From NCBI RefSeq assembly GCF_004345665.1, contig NZ_SLWR01000003.1, positions 530,476 to 594,475 of the forward strand: DNA of 64,000 nucleotides. Reading direction: 5' to 3'. A program made the translations under genes and the position numbers. Numbering within the stretch: position 1 is the first letter of the stretch; every line of letters begins with the position of its first letter. The DNA is from Kribbella antiqua. GTDB lineage: Bacteria > Actinomycetota > Actinomycetes > Propionibacteriales > Kribbellaceae. This document shows, in pieces, positions 1 to 13,792 of this stretch. The notes beneath the pieces were generated by a model, which did not search any database, was not told the origin of the DNA, and was given only the letters and a program-made list of their open reading frames with translations.

Positions 1-1
1 C

Positions 2-2098
<2,097 letters not shown>

Positions 2099-2170
2099 TC
2101 TCTCGCTCCTGACCACCACACCCCAAGCGCGTCGGCGTACGGCGTAGTCAATTTATCTAGGAGGGCCCCA

Positions 2171-3364
<1,194 letters not shown>

Positions 3365-3370
3365 TCACAC

Positions 3371-3403
3371 GAGGTCCGCGCGGGCTCTCCCCGCGCGGAC
3401 CTC
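3371..3403 (+). terminator. Hairpin terminator after tuf
   Basis: Perfect 14-bp stem GAGGTCCGCGCGGG (3371-3384) and its complement (3390-3403) around a 5-nt loop, starting 6 bp after the tuf stop. There is no real U-tract (TGCTTTG follows), as is usual for actinobacterial hairpin terminators. It marks the end of the str operon. Confidence 0.75.
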
Positions 3404-3715
3404 TGCTTTGCGCCGGATCCGGAGCTCAGGTGGGCCCGGATCAGGCGTGAAGCCACCCGATTGGCGTTCCGGCGCCGATCTCTGGCACAATATTCAGGTT
3501 GCTCAGGCGAGGCCGCCGGGGCGCGCCCCAGACCATCTGGTCTGGCTGGTGCGCCGGACCGGAGACCATGCCGAGGTTCCGGTCCGAGACCGGGCCCCGA
3601 TCACCAATCCAGGTCGATGAAGCGGTGAGTCGCGCGCGTTCCGCGTCCGCGACACACCCGACCGCGGGGGTCGGAGCAACGCAACGAAGACGATAGAGAA
3701 GGACAAAGCGAAGCG
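3404..3715 (+). promoter_or_regulatory. Upstream region of the S10 operon
   Basis: Together with the tuf terminator this 351-bp gap holds no gene. It separates the str and S10 operons and should contain the S10 promoter and leader. A possible promoter is TTGGCG (3461-3466) with CACAAT (3486-3491), spacer 19 bp, which would give a leader of roughly 215 nt before rpsJ. I could not see a clear conserved attenuator structure. Confidence 0.35.
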
Positions 3716-4024
3716 ATGGCGGGACAGAAGATCCGCATCCGGCTGAAGGCCTACGACCACGAGGTCATCGACAGCTCGGCGCGCAAGATTGTCGACACGG
3801 TGACGCGTACTGGTGCGAAGGTTGCTGGCCCGGTGCCGTTGCCGACGGAAAAGAACGTGTTCTGCGTCATCCGCTCGCCGCACAAGTACAAGGACAGCCG
3901 CGAGCACTTCGAGATGCGCACCCACAAGCGGCTCATCGACATCATCGACCCCACGCCGAAGACCGTCGACTCGCTGATGCGGCTCGACCTGCCGGCCGGC
4001 GTCGACATCGAGATCAAGCTCTGA
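3716..4024 (+). CDS. rpsJ: 30S ribosomal protein S10
   Basis: 102 residues, the usual length, starting [20 protein letters not shown] and carrying the conserved [19 protein letters not shown] segment. S10 is part of the 30S head and also acts as NusE in transcription antitermination. First gene of the S10 operon; rplC follows after 16 bp. Confidence 0.98.
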   Translation: MAGQKIRIRLKAYDHEVIDSSARKIVDTVTRTGAKVAGPVPLPTEKNVFCVIRSPHKYKDSREHFEMRTHKRLIDIIDPTPKTVDSLMRLDLPAGVDIEIKL

Positions 4025-4040
4025 GGGACGCGAACAGCCA

Positions 4041-4697
4041 ATGAGCACTGTCAAGAACACGCGCGGTCTGCTGGGCACCAAGCTCGGCATGACCCAGACC
4101 TGGGACGAGAACAATCGCGTCGTCCCCGTCACCGTGATCCAGGCCGGCCCGTGCGTGGTGACCGAGGTGCGTACCTCGGCCAGCCACGGGTACGACGGCG
4201 TCCAGATCGCCTTCGGCGACATCGACCCCCGCAAGGTGAACTCGCCGATGCGCGGCCACTTCGAGAAGGCCGGCGTGACTCCTCGCCGCCACCTGCTCGA
4301 GCTGCGGACCGCCGACGCGAGCGAGTACACGCTGGGCCAGGAGATCAAGGCCGAGGCCTTCGCCGCCGGTGAGGCCGTGGACGTCTCCGCCACCAGCAAG
4401 GGCAAGGGCTTCGCCGGTGTGATGAAGCGGCACGGCTTCGGTGGTCTGCGCGCCACCCACGGTGTGCACAAGAAGCACCGCTCGCCGGGTTCGATCGGCG
4501 GCTGCGCCACCCCGGGCCGGGTTTTCAAGGGCCTGCGGATGGCCGGCCGGATGGGCAACGAGCAGGTCACCACGCAGAACATCACCGTGCACGCGGTGGA
4601 TGCCGACCGTGGCCTGATCCTGCTCAAGGGCGCCGTCCCCGGCCCCAAGGGCGGCCTCGTGCTGATCCGCAACGCCGCGAAGGGAGCTGCCAAGTGA
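4041..4697 (+). CDS. rplC: 50S ribosomal protein L3
   Basis: 218 residues. The start [19 protein letters not shown] and the central HRSPGSIG and [14 protein letters not shown] segments are typical for L3, an early-assembly 23S rRNA-binding protein near the peptidyl transferase centre. It overlaps rplD by 4 bp (GTGA), indicating translational coupling. Confidence 0.98.
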   Translation: MSTVKNTRGLLGTKLGMTQTWDENNRVVPVTVIQAGPCVVTEVRTSASHGYDGVQIAFGDIDPRKVNSPMRGHFEKAGVTPRRHLLELRTADASEYTLGQEIKAEAFAAGEAVDVSATSKGKGFAGVMKRHGFGGLRATHGVHKKHRSPGSIGGCATPGRVFKGLRMAGRMGNEQVTTQNITVHAVDADRGLILLKGAVPGPKGGLVLIRNAAKGAAK

Positions 4698-5386
4698 GCA
4701 CCGTCGACGTCGTCGCCGTGTTGGGCGACAAGGTCAGCAAGAAGGGCTCCGCCGAGCTTCCGGCCGAGCTGTTCGACGTCCAGGTCAACATCCCGCTGAT
4801 CCACCAGGTCGTGGTGGCCCAGCTGGCCGCGGCCCGCCAGGGTACGCACAAGGCGAAGACCCGGGGCGAGGTCTCCGGCGGTGGCGCCAAGCCGTACCGG
4901 CAGAAGGGCACCGGTCGCGCCCGTCAGGGTTCGACCCGCGCGCCGCAGTTCACCGGTGGTGGCGTCGTCCACGGCCCGGTGCCGCGCGACTACAGCCAGC
5001 GGACCCCGAAGAAGATGATCGCCGCCGCGCTCCGCGGTGCGCTCTCGGACCGGGCCCGCGACGGCCGGGTCAGCGTGGTCGAGAAGTTCGTGGACGGCGA
5101 CAAGCCCTCCACCAAGGCCGCGCTGAACGTGCTGGCCGAGGCCGCCGAGCCGGGCAAGGTGCTGGTCGTCGTCGAGCGCGCCGACGAGCTCACCTGGCTG
5201 AGCCTGCGGAACGTGCAGCACGTGCACCTGATCGCCGCCGACCAGCTGAACGCCTACGACGTACTCGTCAGCGACTCGGTGGTCTTCACCAAGCCCGCGC
5301 TGGACGCGTTCGTTGCCGGCGCCCCGAAGGGCAAGTCCATCAAGGCCGTCGCCACGTCGACTGAGGCCGAGGAGGTAGAAGCATGA
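4694..5386 (+). CDS. rplD: 50S ribosomal protein L4
   Basis: 230 residues, GTG start inside the rplC stop (GTGA overlap at 4694-4697). The tentacle region carries [20 protein letters not shown] and RAPQFTGGG, which line the exit tunnel. The C-terminus has a short acidic tail (TEAEEVEA). In E. coli L4 also autoregulates the S10 operon; nothing here shows that directly. Confidence 0.98.
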   Translation: MSTVDVVAVLGDKVSKKGSAELPAELFDVQVNIPLIHQVVVAQLAAARQGTHKAKTRGEVSGGGAKPYRQKGTGRARQGSTRAPQFTGGGVVHGPVPRDYSQRTPKKMIAAALRGALSDRARDGRVSVVEKFVDGDKPSTKAALNVLAEAAEPGKVLVVVERADELTWLSLRNVQHVHLIAADQLNAYDVLVSDSVVFTKPALDAFVAGAPKGKSIKAVATSTEAEEVEA

Positions 5387-5688
5387 GCCACGGAGTCAAC
5401 AAGGACCCCCGGGACGTGCTGCTCCGGCCGGTCGTGAGCGAGAAGAGCTACGGCCTGCTGGACGAGCAGAAGTACACGTTCGAGGTGGACCCGAACGCCA
5501 ACAAGACCGAGATCAAGCTCGCGGTCGAGAAGGTCTTCAAGGTCAAGGTCAGCGACGTGAACACCATCAACCGCAAGGGCAAGCGCCGCCGGACCCGGTC
5601 CGGCTGGGGCAAGCGCCCGGACACCAAGCGGGCGATCGTGACCCTCAAGGGTGACGACCGCATCGACATCTTCGGAGGCCAGTCGTAA
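5383..5688 (+). CDS. rplW: 50S ribosomal protein L23
   Basis: 101 residues. It has the conserved [13 protein letters not shown] start, [15 protein letters not shown] and the basic loop [21 protein letters not shown]23 sits at the tunnel exit and docks trigger factor and SRP. ATGA overlap with rplD and TAATG overlap with rplB show tight coupling. Confidence 0.97.
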   Translation: MSHGVNKDPRDVLLRPVVSEKSYGLLDEQKYTFEVDPNANKTEIKLAVEKVFKVKVSDVNTINRKGKRRRTRSGWGKRPDTKRAIVTLKGDDRIDIFGGQS

Positions 5689-6521
5689 TGGGTATCCGCA
5701 AATACAAGCCGACGACGCCGGGCCGCCGTGGCTCGAGCGTGGCCGACTTCGTCGAGCTCACCCGTTCGACCCCCGAGAAGTCGCTGCTGCGGCCGCTGCC
5801 CAAGAAGGGCGGCCGGAACAACTCCGGCAAGATCACCACCCGGCACCAGGGCGGCGGTCACAAGCGGGCGTACCGGCTGATCGACTTCAAGCGGTACGAC
5901 AAGGACGGTGTGCCGGCCAAGGTCGCGCACATCGAGTACGACCCGAACCGCACCGCGCGGATCGCGCTGCTGCACTACGTCGACGGCGAGAAGCGCTACA
6001 TCCTCGCCCCGTCGAACCTGAAGCAGGGCACGATCGTCGAGAACGGCCCGGCCGCCGACATCAAGATCGGCAACAACCTGCCGCTGCGCAACATCCCGGT
6101 CGGCTCCACGGTGCACGCCGTCGAGCTGCGCCCGGGCGGCGGCGCCAAGATGGGCCGCTCGGCCGGTGCCAGCATCCAGCTGGTCGCGAAGGAAGGCCGG
6201 ATGGCCACCCTGCGGATGCCGTCCGGCGAGGTCCGGATGGTCGACGTGCGCTGCCGCGCCACCCTCGGTGAGGTCGGCAACGGCGAGCAGTCGAACATCA
6301 ACTGGGGCAAGGCGGGCCGGATGCGCTGGAAGGGCAAGCGCCCGACCGTCCGTGGTGTCGCGATGAACCCGGTCGACCACCCGCACGGTGGTGGTGAGGG
6401 TAAGACCTCGGGTGGTCGCCACCCGGTGTCCCCGTGGGGCAAGCCCGAGGGGCGGACCCGCACCCGCAAGGAAAGCGACCGTTTGATCGTCCGGCGCCGC
6501 AAGGCCGGCAAGAAGCGTTGA
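5688..6521 (+). CDS. rplB: 50S ribosomal protein L2
   Basis: 277 residues. [14 protein letters not shown] start, [18 protein letters not shown], and the C-terminal [20 protein letters not shown] segment with the conserved His needed around the peptidyl transferase centre. The start overlaps the rplW stop by one base, and the Shine-Dalgarno GGAGG lies inside rplW. Confidence 0.98.
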   Translation: MGIRKYKPTTPGRRGSSVADFVELTRSTPEKSLLRPLPKKGGRNNSGKITTRHQGGGHKRAYRLIDFKRYDKDGVPAKVAHIEYDPNRTARIALLHYVDGEKRYILAPSNLKQGTIVENGPAADIKIGNNLPLRNIPVGSTVHAVELRPGGGAKMGRSAGASIQLVAKEGRMATLRMPSGEVRMVDVRCRATLGEVGNGEQSNINWGKAGRMRWKGKRPTVRGVAMNPVDHPHGGGEGKTSGGRHPVSPWGKPEGRTRTRKESDRLIVRRRKAGKKR

Positions 6522-6537
6522 TTAGGGAGCCGGCCAG

Positions 6538-6819
6538 ATGCCACGCAGCCTGAAGAAGGGCCCGTTCGTCGACCACCACCTGATGAAGAAGGTGGAGGTG
6601 CAGAACGAGAAGGGCACCAAGAACGTCATCAAGACCTGGTCCCGCCGATCGATGATCGTGCCGGACATGATCGGCCACACGCTGGCGGTGCACGACGGCC
6701 GCAAGCACGTGCCGGTGTTCGTGACGGACGCGATGGTCGGGCACAAGCTCGGCGAGTTCGCCCCGACTCGGACGTTCAAGGGTCACGAGAAGGACGACCG
6801 AAAGTCACGGCGTCGCTGA
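6538..6819 (+). CDS. rpsS: 30S ribosomal protein S19
   Basis: 93 residues, [19 protein letters not shown] start and the conserved [19 protein letters not shown] block. It binds the 30S head with S13. A GGGAG ribosome-binding site precedes the ATG. Confidence 0.98.
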   Translation: MPRSLKKGPFVDHHLMKKVEVQNEKGTKNVIKTWSRRSMIVPDMIGHTLAVHDGRKHVPVFVTDAMVGHKLGEFAPTRTFKGHEKDDRKSRRR

Positions 6820-6869
6820 CCTCGTGTCAGTGACGAAGCGATAGCAACCTACGGAGAGATTCGAACATC

Positions 6870-7445
6870 ATGAGCGTTCAAGAGCGTAGGGCCGTCAGTG
6901 CCCGTCGCGAGAGCCTGCTGGGCGACGAGCCCGGGGCCTTCGCGGTCGCGCGCTTCGTCCGCGTGACGCCGATGAAGGCGCGCCGCGTGGGCGACCTGGT
7001 GCGCGGTCTGGGCGTCGACGACGCACTCGCCACTCTGAAGTTCGCCCCGCAGGCCGCTGCCGCGACCGTGTACAAGGTCGTCGACAGCGCCGCGGCGAAC
7101 GCCGAGGGCACCGAGCACCTGAGCCGGGCCGACCTGGTCGTGACCAAGGTCCTGGTGGACGAGGGACCGACGCTGAAGCGTCACCGCCCGCGTGCCCAGG
7201 GCCGGGCCACCCGGATCGACAAGCGGACCAGCCACATCACCGTCGTGGTCACCCCGCGGGTCGAGGAGGAGCCGGTCGCGAAGGCTCCGGCGAAGAAGTC
7301 CGCCAAGAAGGCGGACGCGGCCAAGAAGGCCCCGGCCAAGAAGGCCGCGGCCGACCAGGCCGAGACCGCCGACAAGCCGGCCAAGAAGGCGACCGCGAAG
7401 AAGCCGGCCGCCAAGAAGGCAACCGCTGAGAAGAAGGAGTCCTGA
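6870..7445 (+). CDS. rplV: 50S ribosomal protein L22 with long lysine/alanine tail
   Basis: 191 residues: a normal L22 core (about residues 20-130, [20 protein letters not shown] and the tunnel loop [19 protein letters not shown]) plus about 60 extra residues of AKK/PAKK repeats resembling a histone-H1-type tail. Tails of this kind are common in actinobacterial L22 and probably contact rRNA or nucleoid; that is inference. rpsC begins 2 bp downstream. Confidence 0.97.
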   Translation: MSVQERRAVSARRESLLGDEPGAFAVARFVRVTPMKARRVGDLVRGLGVDDALATLKFAPQAAAATVYKVVDSAAANAEGTEHLSRADLVVTKVLVDEGPTLKRHRPRAQGRATRIDKRTSHITVVVTPRVEEEPVAKAPAKKSAKKADAAKKAPAKKAAADQAETADKPAKKATAKKPAAKKATAEKKES

Positions 7446-7447
7446 CT

Positions 7448-8302
7448 GTGGGCCAGAAGGTAAACCCGCACGGGTTCCGTCTCGGCATCAGCACCGACCA
7501 CAAGAGCCGCTGGTACGCCGACAAGCTGTACAAGGACTACGTGGGCGAGGACGTCAAGATCCGCCGCCTGCTGAGCAAGGGCATGGAGCGCGCCGGCATC
7601 TCCCGCGTGGAGATCGAGCGCACCCGTGACCGCGTCCGCGTCGACATCCACACCGCCCGTCCGGGCATCGTCATCGGCCGCCGCGGCGCCGAGGCGGACC
7701 GGATCCGGGGCAGCCTGGAGGAGCTCACCGGCAAGCAGGTGCAGCTGAACATCCTCGAGGTGAAGAACTCCGAGGTCGACGCCCAGCTCGTCGCGCAGGG
7801 CGTGGCCGAGCAGCTGTCCGGTCGCGTGGCGTTCCGCCGCGCGATGCGCAAGGCGATGCAGACCACCATGCGTGGCGGCGCCCTGGGCATCCGGATCCAG
7901 TGCTCCGGCCGGCTCGGTGGCGCCGAGATGTCGCGGTCGGAGTTCTACCGCGAGGGCCGGGTGCCGCTGCACACGCTCCGCGCGGACATCGACTACGGCT
8001 TCTACGAGGCCCGTACGACCTTCGGCCGGATCGGCGTGAAGGTCTGGATCTACAAGGGTGACGTGGCCGGCTCCCGGGCCGAGCGCGAGGCTCAGGCCGC
8101 CGCTCGGGCCGCGACCCAGCAGCGCCGTCCGGCTCGCCGCGACGACCGCGGTGGCCGTGGTGGCGACCGTGACCGCGGTGACCGCGGCGGCCGTGGTGGA
8201 GACCGCGGCGGCCGCAACGAGGCGCGCTCCGCGGCTCCGGCCGCCGAGGCAACCGCGCCGGCTGCCGACAAGCCCGCCGAGACGACCGGAACGGAGAGCT
8301 GA
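7448..8302 (+). CDS. rpsC: 30S ribosomal protein S3 with RG-rich tail
   Basis: 284 residues, GTG start. KH-domain motif [13 protein letters not shown] and the C-terminal domain ([20 protein letters not shown]) form the mRNA-entry protein of the 30S subunit. After about residue 215 there is an arginine/glycine/aspartate-rich stretch of RGGD-type repeats, then an alanine/proline/glutamate end. The tail is low-complexity and probably disordered. Confidence 0.97.
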   Translation: MGQKVNPHGFRLGISTDHKSRWYADKLYKDYVGEDVKIRRLLSKGMERAGISRVEIERTRDRVRVDIHTARPGIVIGRRGAEADRIRGSLEELTGKQVQLNILEVKNSEVDAQLVAQGVAEQLSGRVAFRRAMRKAMQTTMRGGALGIRIQCSGRLGGAEMSRSEFYREGRVPLHTLRADIDYGFYEARTTFGRIGVKVWIYKGDVAGSRAEREAQAAARAATQQRRPARRDDRGGRGGDRDRGDRGGRGGDRGGRNEARSAAPAAEATAPAADKPAETTGTES

Positions 8303-8305
8303 CCG

Positions 8306-8725
8306 ATGCTCATCCCCCGCAAGGTCAAGCACCGCAAGCAGCACCACCCGAAGCGCTCCGGCGCTGCCAAGGGCGGTACCACGCTGGCCTTCGGTGACTT
8401 CGGCATCCAGGCGCTGGAGAGCCACTACGTCACCAACCGGCAGATCGAGTCCGCGCGTATCGCGATGACCCGGCACATCAAGCGTGGCGGCAAGGTGTGG
8501 ATCAACATCTACCCCGACCGCCCGCTGACCAAGAAGCCGGCCGAGACCCGGATGGGTTCCGGTAAGGGTTCGCCGGAGTGGTGGATCGCCAACGTCAAGG
8601 CCGGCCGGGTCATGTTCGAGCTGTCCGGTGTGCCGGAGGAGATCGCTCGCGAGGCCATGCGCCGCGCGATTCACAAGTTGCCGATGAAGTGCCGCTTCAT
8701 CACCCGAGAGGCAGGTGAGAACTGA
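8306..8725 (+). CDS. rplP: 50S ribosomal protein L16
   Basis: 139 residues: [19 protein letters not shown], the Arg-rich [18 protein letters not shown] block and [11 protein letters not shown]. It organises the A site of the large subunit. It follows rpsC after 3 bp and overlaps rpmC by one base (TGATG). Confidence 0.98.
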   Translation: MLIPRKVKHRKQHHPKRSGAAKGGTTLAFGDFGIQALESHYVTNRQIESARIAMTRHIKRGGKVWINIYPDRPLTKKPAETRMGSGKGSPEWWIANVKAGRVMFELSGVPEEIAREAMRRAIHKLPMKCRFITREAGEN

Positions 8726-9027
8726 TGGCTACCCTGACCGCCGCCGAGCTGCGGAACCTGGGCCGGGACGAGCTGCTGAGCAAGCTCGGCGAAGCCAAGG
8801 AGGAGCTGTTCAACCTCCGGTTCCAGGCTGCCACGGGTCAGCTGGAGTCCCACGGCCGGCTGCGCGCCGTCCGCAAGGACATCGCCCGCATCTACACGGT
8901 GCTGACCGAGCGGGCGCTCGGCATCACCGATGAGGTCGACGCGGCGCCGGCCGCCGCCGAGGACGCCGTACCGGCTGACGAGGCCGAGACCGCGGACGAG
9001 ACCGAGAAGGCCGGGAGCAAGGCATGA
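8725..9027 (+). CDS. rpmC: 50S ribosomal protein L29 with acidic tail
   Basis: 100 residues. The first 70 are a normal two-helix L29 ([27 protein letters not shown], then [17 protein letters not shown]). The last 30 are Ala/Glu/Asp-rich, an extension often seen in actinobacteria. Overlaps rpsQ by 4 bp (ATGA). Confidence 0.97.
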   Translation: MATLTAAELRNLGRDELLSKLGEAKEELFNLRFQAATGQLESHGRLRAVRKDIARIYTVLTERALGITDEVDAAPAAAEDAVPADEAETADETEKAGSKA

Positions 9028-9323
9028 CCGAGAACGCGAAGGACGAGACCGTGAGCACGACCACCACCGAGGCGCGAGGCCGCCGGAAGACCCGTGAGGG
9101 CCTGGTGCTGAGCGACAAGATGGACAAGACCGTCGTGGTGCAGGTCGAGGACCGGGTCAAGCACGCGCTGTACGGCAAGGTCATCCGGCGCACCAGCAAG
9201 CTCAAGGCGCACGACGAGCAGAACGCCGCCGGTATCGGCGACCGCGTCCTCCTGATGGAGACCCGGCCGCTGTCGGCGACCAAGCGCTGGCGCGTCGTGG
9301 AGATCCTCGAGAAGGCCAAGTAG
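9024..9323 (+). CDS. rpsQ: 30S ribosomal protein S17
   Basis: 99 residues: about 20 extra N-terminal residues, then the OB-fold core with [19 protein letters not shown] and [18 protein letters not shown]. Last gene of the S10 operon; a 106-bp gap follows before rplN. Confidence 0.97.
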   Translation: MTENAKDETVSTTTTEARGRRKTREGLVLSDKMDKTVVVQVEDRVKHALYGKVIRRTSKLKAHDEQNAAGIGDRVLLMETRPLSATKRWRVVEILEKAK

Positions 9324-9429
9324 TTCCCGGCCAGGTGCGTCCAGCGCAGGACCGGCAACCAATCGAAATTTATTCGTTCCGCAAGGCTCACGTGAGTGAG
9401 AACCAGCGAGACAACCAGGAGATCAACAG
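9324..9429 (+). promoter_or_regulatory. Gap between S10 and spc operons, possible spc promoter/leader
   Basis: The 106-bp gap contains an AT-rich dyad CGAAATTTATTCG (9364-9376), unusual in this GC-rich stretch, and a perfect 10-bp palindrome CTCACGTGAG (9387-9396). The AT-rich patch could be a -10 region for the spc operon, but I could not pair it with a convincing -35. Confidence 0.3.
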
Positions 9430-9798
9430 ATGATCCAGCAGGAGTCGCGACTGAAGGTCGCCGACAACACGGGTGCCAAGGAGATCCTTTGCATCCGCGT
9501 GCTCGGTGGCTCCGGTCGGCGCTACGCCGGTGTCGGAGACACGATCGTCGCCACCGTCAAGGACGCGATCCCCGGCGGTGGTGTGAAGAAGGGTGACGTC
9601 GTCAAGGCGGTCGTCGTACGGACCGTGAAGGAGCGCCGGCGTCCGGACGGCTCCTACATCCGGTTCGACGAGAACGCCGCCGTCATCCTGAAGGCCGACG
9701 GCGAGCCGCGTGGCACCCGTATCTTCGGGCCGGTCGGCCGGGAGCTGCGGGAGAAGCGCTTCATGAAGATCATCTCGCTCGCCCCGGAGGTGCTCTGA
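9430..9798 (+). CDS. rplN: 50S ribosomal protein L14
   Basis: 122 residues, [20 protein letters not shown] start and [14 protein letters not shown], typical L14. It forms an inter-subunit bridge with 16S rRNA. First gene of the spc operon. Confidence 0.98.
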   Translation: MIQQESRLKVADNTGAKEILCIRVLGGSGRRYAGVGDTIVATVKDAIPGGGVKKGDVVKAVVVRTVKERRRPDGSYIRFDENAAVILKADGEPRGTRIFGPVGRELREKRFMKIISLAPEVL

Positions 9799-9799
9799 G

Positions 9800-10186
9800 A
9801 TGGCGCAGAAGAAGCTGCACGTGAAGAAGGGCGATCAGGTCCGCGTGATCGCCGGTAAGTCCAAGGGCCTCGAGGGCAAGATCATCCAGGTCCTGCCCGA
9901 CGCCGAGAAGGTCATCGTCGAGGGCGTGAACCGGGTCAAGAAGCACACCAAGGTGCAGCAGGCCCAGCGCGGCGGCACGACGGGTGGCATCGTCACCCAG
10001 GAAGCCCCGATCCACGTCTCGAACGTGATGCTTCTGGTCGAGGTCGAGAAGGACGGCAAGAAGCAGAAGGTGACCACCCGCGTCGGCTACAACCGCGTCG
10101 AGGTGCAGAAGCGGCGCCCCGACGGCTCGACGTACACCGGTTTCCGGAGCGTCCGGATCGCGCGGCGTACCGGCGAGGAGATCTGA
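9800..10186 (+). CDS. rplX: 50S ribosomal protein L24
   Basis: 128 residues. KOW motif near the N-terminus ([20 protein letters not shown]) and the conserved [11 protein letters not shown]. Slightly longer than the 105-residue E. coli protein through a basic C-terminal part. Its stop overlaps the rplE start by one base. Confidence 0.97.
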   Translation: MAQKKLHVKKGDQVRVIAGKSKGLEGKIIQVLPDAEKVIVEGVNRVKKHTKVQQAQRGGTTGGIVTQEAPIHVSNVMLLVEVEKDGKKQKVTTRVGYNRVEVQKRRPDGSTYTGFRSVRIARRTGEEI

Positions 10187-10758
10187 TGACCACCGCAGTG
10201 AGCGAGACCAAGGTCCAGCCGCGGCTGAAGACGAAGTACCGCGAGGAGATCGTCGGCAAGCTGCAGGAGCAGTTCCAGTTCGAGAACGTCATGCAGGTGC
10301 CCGGCCTCACCAAGATCGTGGTGAACATGGGTGTCGGCGAGGCGGCTCGCGACTCCAAGCTGATCGACGGCGCGGTGAAGGACCTGGCCGCGATCACCGG
10401 CCAGAAGCCGCAGGTCACCAAGGCCCGTAAGTCGATCGCGCAGTTCAAGCTGCGTGAGGGAATGCCGATCGGCGCGCACGTGACGCTCCGCGGCGACCGG
10501 ATGTGGGAGTTCCTGGACCGGCTGCTGGCGCTCGCGCTGCCGCGGATCCGTGACTTCCGCGGTCTGTCGCCGAAGCAGTTCGACGGCACCGGGAACTACA
10601 CCTTCGGCCTGACCGAGCAGGTGATGTTCCACGAGATCAACCAGGACCGGATCGACCGGGTCCGGGGTATGGACATCACCGTGGTGACCACCGCGAAGAA
10701 CGACGACGAGGGCCGGGCCCTGCTGCGGCAGCTCGGTTTCCCGTTCAAGGAGAACTGA
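10186..10758 (+). CDS. rplE: 50S ribosomal protein L5
   Basis: 190 residues. It has [30 protein letters not shown] and the C-terminal [20 protein letters not shown]. It binds 5S rRNA in the central protuberance. rpsN follows after one base. Confidence 0.98.
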   Translation: MTTAVSETKVQPRLKTKYREEIVGKLQEQFQFENVMQVPGLTKIVVNMGVGEAARDSKLIDGAVKDLAAITGQKPQVTKARKSIAQFKLREGMPIGAHVTLRGDRMWEFLDRLLALALPRIRDFRGLSPKQFDGTGNYTFGLTEQVMFHEINQDRIDRVRGMDITVVTTAKNDDEGRALLRQLGFPFKEN

Positions 10759-10759
10759 C

Positions 10760-10945
10760 GTGGCGAAGACAGCACTCAAGGTCAAGCAGGCCCGGAAGCC
10801 GAAGTTCGCGGTGCGCGGTTACACCCGCTGCCAGCGCTGCGGCCGGCCGAAGGCGGTCTTCCGCAAGTTCGGCCTGTGCCGGATCTGCCTGCGGGAGATG
10901 GCGCACCGGGGCGAGCTGCCCGGTGTGACCAAGTCCAGCTGGTGA
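10760..10945 (+). CDS. rpsN: 30S ribosomal protein S14, zinc-binding type Z
   Basis: 61 residues, GTG start. Four cysteines form a zinc knuckle: C24-x2-C27 and C40-x2-C43 (CQRC, CRIC). The short type-Z form is the zinc-dependent paralogue; many actinobacteria also hold a zinc-free copy elsewhere. Confidence 0.97.
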   Translation: MAKTALKVKQARKPKFAVRGYTRCQRCGRPKAVFRKFGLCRICLREMAHRGELPGVTKSSW

Positions 10946-11036
10946 CCGTCTCCACCCCCGATCTTTTCTCCATTCACCATCTAGTCACCGTAGGTCGCCG
11001 GCCGGCGAAACCACGGCGGGAAAGAGGCCCCAGGCC

Positions 11037-11444
11037 ATGACGATGACCGACCCGATCGCAGACATGCTGACGCGTCTGCGCAACGCCAACCAGGCGTACC
11101 ACGAGTCGACCTCGATGCCGTACAGCAAGATCAAGCAGGGCATCGCCGACATCCTCCAGCAGGAGGGCTACATCTCCTCCTACAAGGTGGAGGACCCCAA
11201 GGAGGGGGCCGTCGGCAAGACCCTGGTCGTCGACCTCAAGTTCGGCCCGAGCCGGGAGCGCTCCATTGCGGGCGTCCGCCGGATCAGCAAGCCGGGCCTG
11301 CGGGTCTACGCGAAGTCGACCAACCTGCCCAAGGTTCTCGGTGGCCTGGGCGTCGCGATCATCTCGACGTCCCAGGGGCTGCTGACGGACCGCCAGGCCA
11401 AGAACAAGGGCGTCGGCGGGGAAGTCCTCGCCTACGTCTGGTGA
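11037..11444 (+). CDS. rpsH: 30S ribosomal protein S8
   Basis: 135 residues. [20 protein letters not shown] start and the conserved end [20 protein letters not shown] second ATG two codons in is an alternative start. It binds the central domain of 16S rRNA; in E. coli S8 is the spc-operon repressor. Confidence 0.97.
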   Translation: MTMTDPIADMLTRLRNANQAYHESTSMPYSKIKQGIADILQQEGYISSYKVEDPKEGAVGKTLVVDLKFGPSRERSIAGVRRISKPGLRVYAKSTNLPKVLGGLGVAIISTSQGLLTDRQAKNKGVGGEVLAYVW

Positions 11445-11471
11445 CGAAGAACCGGAAGGAGGACCACTCTC

Positions 11472-12014
11472 ATGTCTCGCATCGGTAAGCTCCCGATCTC
11501 GGTCCCGTCCGGCGTCGACGTCACGATCGACGGCCAGACGGTCACCGTGAAGGGTCCCAAGGGTCAGCTCTCGCACGTCGTGGCTGAGCCCATCGCGGTC
11601 AACCGGGAGGAGGACGGCACCATCGCCGTCACCCGCCCCGACGACCAGCGCAAGAGCAAGGAACTGCACGGCCTGTCCCGCACCCTGATCGCCAACCTGG
11701 TGACCGGCGTGACGGACGGCTACGAGAAGAAGCTCGAGATCGTCGGCGTCGGGTACCGCGTCCTGGCCAAGGGACCGACCCAGCTGGAGTTCTCGCTCGG
11801 GTACAGCCACACCATCACGGTGGACGCGCCGGAAGGCATCACGTTCGCGGTGGAGGCGCCGACCCGGTTCTCGGTGCAGGGAATCGACAAGCAGTCCGTC
11901 GGCGAGGTTGCCGCCAACATCCGCAAGCTGCGCAAGCCCGAGCCGTACAAGGGCAAGGGTGTGCGGTACGCCGGCGAGCAGGTGCGCCGCAAGGTCGGAA
12001 AGGCTGGTAAGTAA
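11472..12014 (+). CDS. rplF: 50S ribosomal protein L6
   Basis: 180 residues, [17 protein letters not shown] start, VGVGYR in the middle, and the conserved C-terminal [19 protein letters not shown]. It lies near the sarcin-ricin loop. Shine-Dalgarno GAAGGAGGA upstream. Confidence 0.98.
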   Translation: MSRIGKLPISVPSGVDVTIDGQTVTVKGPKGQLSHVVAEPIAVNREEDGTIAVTRPDDQRKSKELHGLSRTLIANLVTGVTDGYEKKLEIVGVGYRVLAKGPTQLEFSLGYSHTITVDAPEGITFAVEAPTRFSVQGIDKQSVGEVAANIRKLRKPEPYKGKGVRYAGEQVRRKVGKAGK

Positions 12015-12016
12015 CC

Positions 12017-12400
12017 ATGGCGATCGGACTGCGTCCGCACAAGCACTCCGCCAAGAAGACGGCCTCCCGGCTGCGTCGCCAGATCCGGGTCCGGAAGAAG
12101 ATCAACGGCACGGCCGACCGGCCGCGGCTGGTGGTCACCAAGTCGTCCAAGCACCTGTTCGTGCAGGTCATCGACGACGTGGCCGGCAAGACGCTGGCGT
12201 CCGCCTCCACCATGGAGGCCGACCTGCGTGGCGCGGAGGCGAACAAGACCGACAAGGCCAAGACCGTCGGCGGCCTGATCGCCGACCGGGCCAAGGCCGC
12301 CGGCATCGACTCGGTCGTCTTCGACCGGGCCGGGAACAAGTACCACGGCCGCATCGCGGCCCTGGCCGACGCCGCCCGCGAGGGCGGCCTCGGGTTCTGA
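12017..12400 (+). CDS. rplR: 50S ribosomal protein L18
   Basis: 127 residues: basic N-terminus, [20 protein letters not shown], and the C-terminal [23 protein letters not shown]. It carries 5S rRNA to the large subunit with L5. Confidence 0.98.
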   Translation: MAIGLRPHKHSAKKTASRLRRQIRVRKKINGTADRPRLVVTKSSKHLFVQVIDDVAGKTLASASTMEADLRGAEANKTDKAKTVGGLIADRAKAAGIDSVVFDRAGNKYHGRIAALADAAREGGLGF

Positions 12401-12433
12401 CATGGCGACATACAAGGAAGAAGGTAGTTCGAA

Positions 12434-13033
12434 ATGAGCGGAGGCCAGCAGCGTCGCGGAGGCGGCGCCGGTGGTGAGCGCCGTGGTCGCGACGGTGGTC
12501 GCGGTCAGGCAGCTGACAAGACCGCCTACATCGAGCGCGTGGTAGCCATCAACCGTGTCGCCAAGGTCGTGAAGGGTGGTCGTCGCTTCAGCTTCACCGC
12601 CCTCGTGGTCGTCGGCGACGGTGAAGGCACCGTCGGTGTGGGTTACGGCAAGGCCAAGGAGGTGCCCGCGGCGATCGCCAAGGGTGTCGAGGAGGCCAAG
12701 AAGGCATTCTTCAAGGTGCCGAGGATCCAGGGCACCATCCCGCACCCGGTCCAGGGTGAGAAGGCCGCCGGCGTGGTGCTGCTGCGCCCGGCCGCTCCCG
12801 GTACCGGTGTCATCGCGGGTGGTTCGGCGCGCGCCGTACTGGAGTGCGCCGGGATCCACGACGTCCTGAGCAAGTCGCTGGGATCGGCGAACGCCATCAA
12901 CGTGGTGCACGCCACGGTGGAGGCGCTGCGCAGCCTGGAGACCCCGGAGGCCGTGGCCGCGCGTCGTGGCCTGCCGGTCGAGCACGTCGCCCCGGCGGCG
13001 CTGCTGAAGGCGCGGGCGGAGGTGGCCTCCTGA
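12434..13033 (+). CDS. rpsE: 30S ribosomal protein S5
   Basis: 199 residues. After a Gly/Arg-rich N-terminus of about 30 residues comes the S5 double-stranded RNA-binding domain ([18 protein letters not shown]) and the C-terminal domain with [20 protein letters not shown]. Its stop shares one base with the rpmD start (TGATG). Confidence 0.98.
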   Translation: MSGGQQRRGGGAGGERRGRDGGRGQAADKTAYIERVVAINRVAKVVKGGRRFSFTALVVVGDGEGTVGVGYGKAKEVPAAIAKGVEEAKKAFFKVPRIQGTIPHPVQGEKAAGVVLLRPAAPGTGVIAGGSARAVLECAGIHDVLSKSLGSANAINVVHATVEALRSLETPEAVAARRGLPVEHVAPAALLKARAEVAS

Positions 13034-13215
13034 TGGCACGCCTGAAGGTGACTCAGGTCCGTTCCGGTATCGGTGGCAAGCAGAACCAGCGGGACACGCT
13101 GCGCACTCTGGGCGTCAAGCGGATCGGCGACACCGCCGTCCACGAGGACAAGCCCGAGGTCCGCGGCATGGTCCGTGCGGTTCGCCACCTCATCACCGTC
13201 GAGGAGGTCGACTGA
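13033..13215 (+). CDS. rpmD: 50S ribosomal protein L30
   Basis: 60 residues, [40 protein letters not shown], usual bacterial L30 length. The start is fixed by the one-base overlap with rpsE; a longer in-frame reading from 12844 would lie inside rpsE and is not real. Confidence 0.96.
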   Translation: MARLKVTQVRSGIGGKQNQRDTLRTLGVKRIGDTAVHEDKPEVRGMVRAVRHLITVEEVD

Positions 13216-13216
13216 C

Positions 13217-13657
13217 ATGGCGCTGAAGGTTCACCACCTGCGTCCGGCGCCCGGTGCCAAGACCGCCAAGACCCGCGTGGGTCGTGGTGAGGGCAGCAAG
13301 GGCAAGACGGCCGGCCGCGGTACCAAGGGCAGCAAGGCGCGCAACAACATCCCCGAGTGGTTCGAGGGTGGGCAGATGCCGCTGCACATGCGGCTGCCGA
13401 AGCTGAAGGGCTTCAAGAGCAGGAACCGGGTGGAGTTCCAGGTCGTTAACCTGGACAAGCTCGGACAACTGTTTCCCGAGGGCGGTGAGGTCGGCGTGGC
13501 CGACCTGGTCGCCAAGGGCGCGGTTCGCAGTGGTCAGCCGGTCAAGGTGCTGGGTGACGGCGAGCTGACCGTGGCGCTGCAGGTTTCGGTGCACAAGTTC
13601 TCCAAGTCCGCCCAGGAGAAGATCCAGGCGGCCGGGGGGACCACCACCGAGGTGTGA
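13217..13657 (+). CDS. rplO: 50S ribosomal protein L15
   Basis: 146 residues starting [20 protein letters not shown], with the glycine-rich [20 protein letters not shown] rRNA-binding part and [17 protein letters not shown]. The ATG at 13217 directly follows the rpmD stop; upstream in-frame codons lie inside rpmD. Confidence 0.97.
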   Translation: MALKVHHLRPAPGAKTAKTRVGRGEGSKGKTAGRGTKGSKARNNIPEWFEGGQMPLHMRLPKLKGFKSRNRVEFQVVNLDKLGQLFPEGGEVGVADLVAKGAVRSGQPVKVLGDGELTVALQVSVHKFSKSAQEKIQAAGGTTTEV

Positions 13658-13663
13658 CGAGGT

Positions 13664-13721
13664 CCAGGGCTCGTGCGAGCCGGCGCTTGATATCGTGCGC
13701 TGGAGTTCGGACGAGCCCTGG
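13664..13721 (+). other. Long stem-loop between rplO and secY
   Basis: CCAGGGCTCGT (13664-13674) pairs perfectly with ACGAGCCCTGG (13711-13721). Inside it, CCGGCGC (13680-13686) can pair with GCGCTGG (13697-13703) with one G-U, giving one extended hairpin. It lies in the 135-bp gap before secY and could be an attenuator, processing site or partial terminator. Confidence 0.55.
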
Positions 13722-13792
13722 TTCGTCTCTTGCCCGGCTGCTTTGCTAGGCCCCTGCCCTGACCGGGCAGAGGAAACTTGTGGGAGGACAGG

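Noticed and set aside
3503..5227. 574-codon reading frame on the minus strand
   Set aside because: Lies antisense to rpsJ-rplC-rplD and has Arg/His/Asp-rich shadow composition typical of GC-rich opposite frames.
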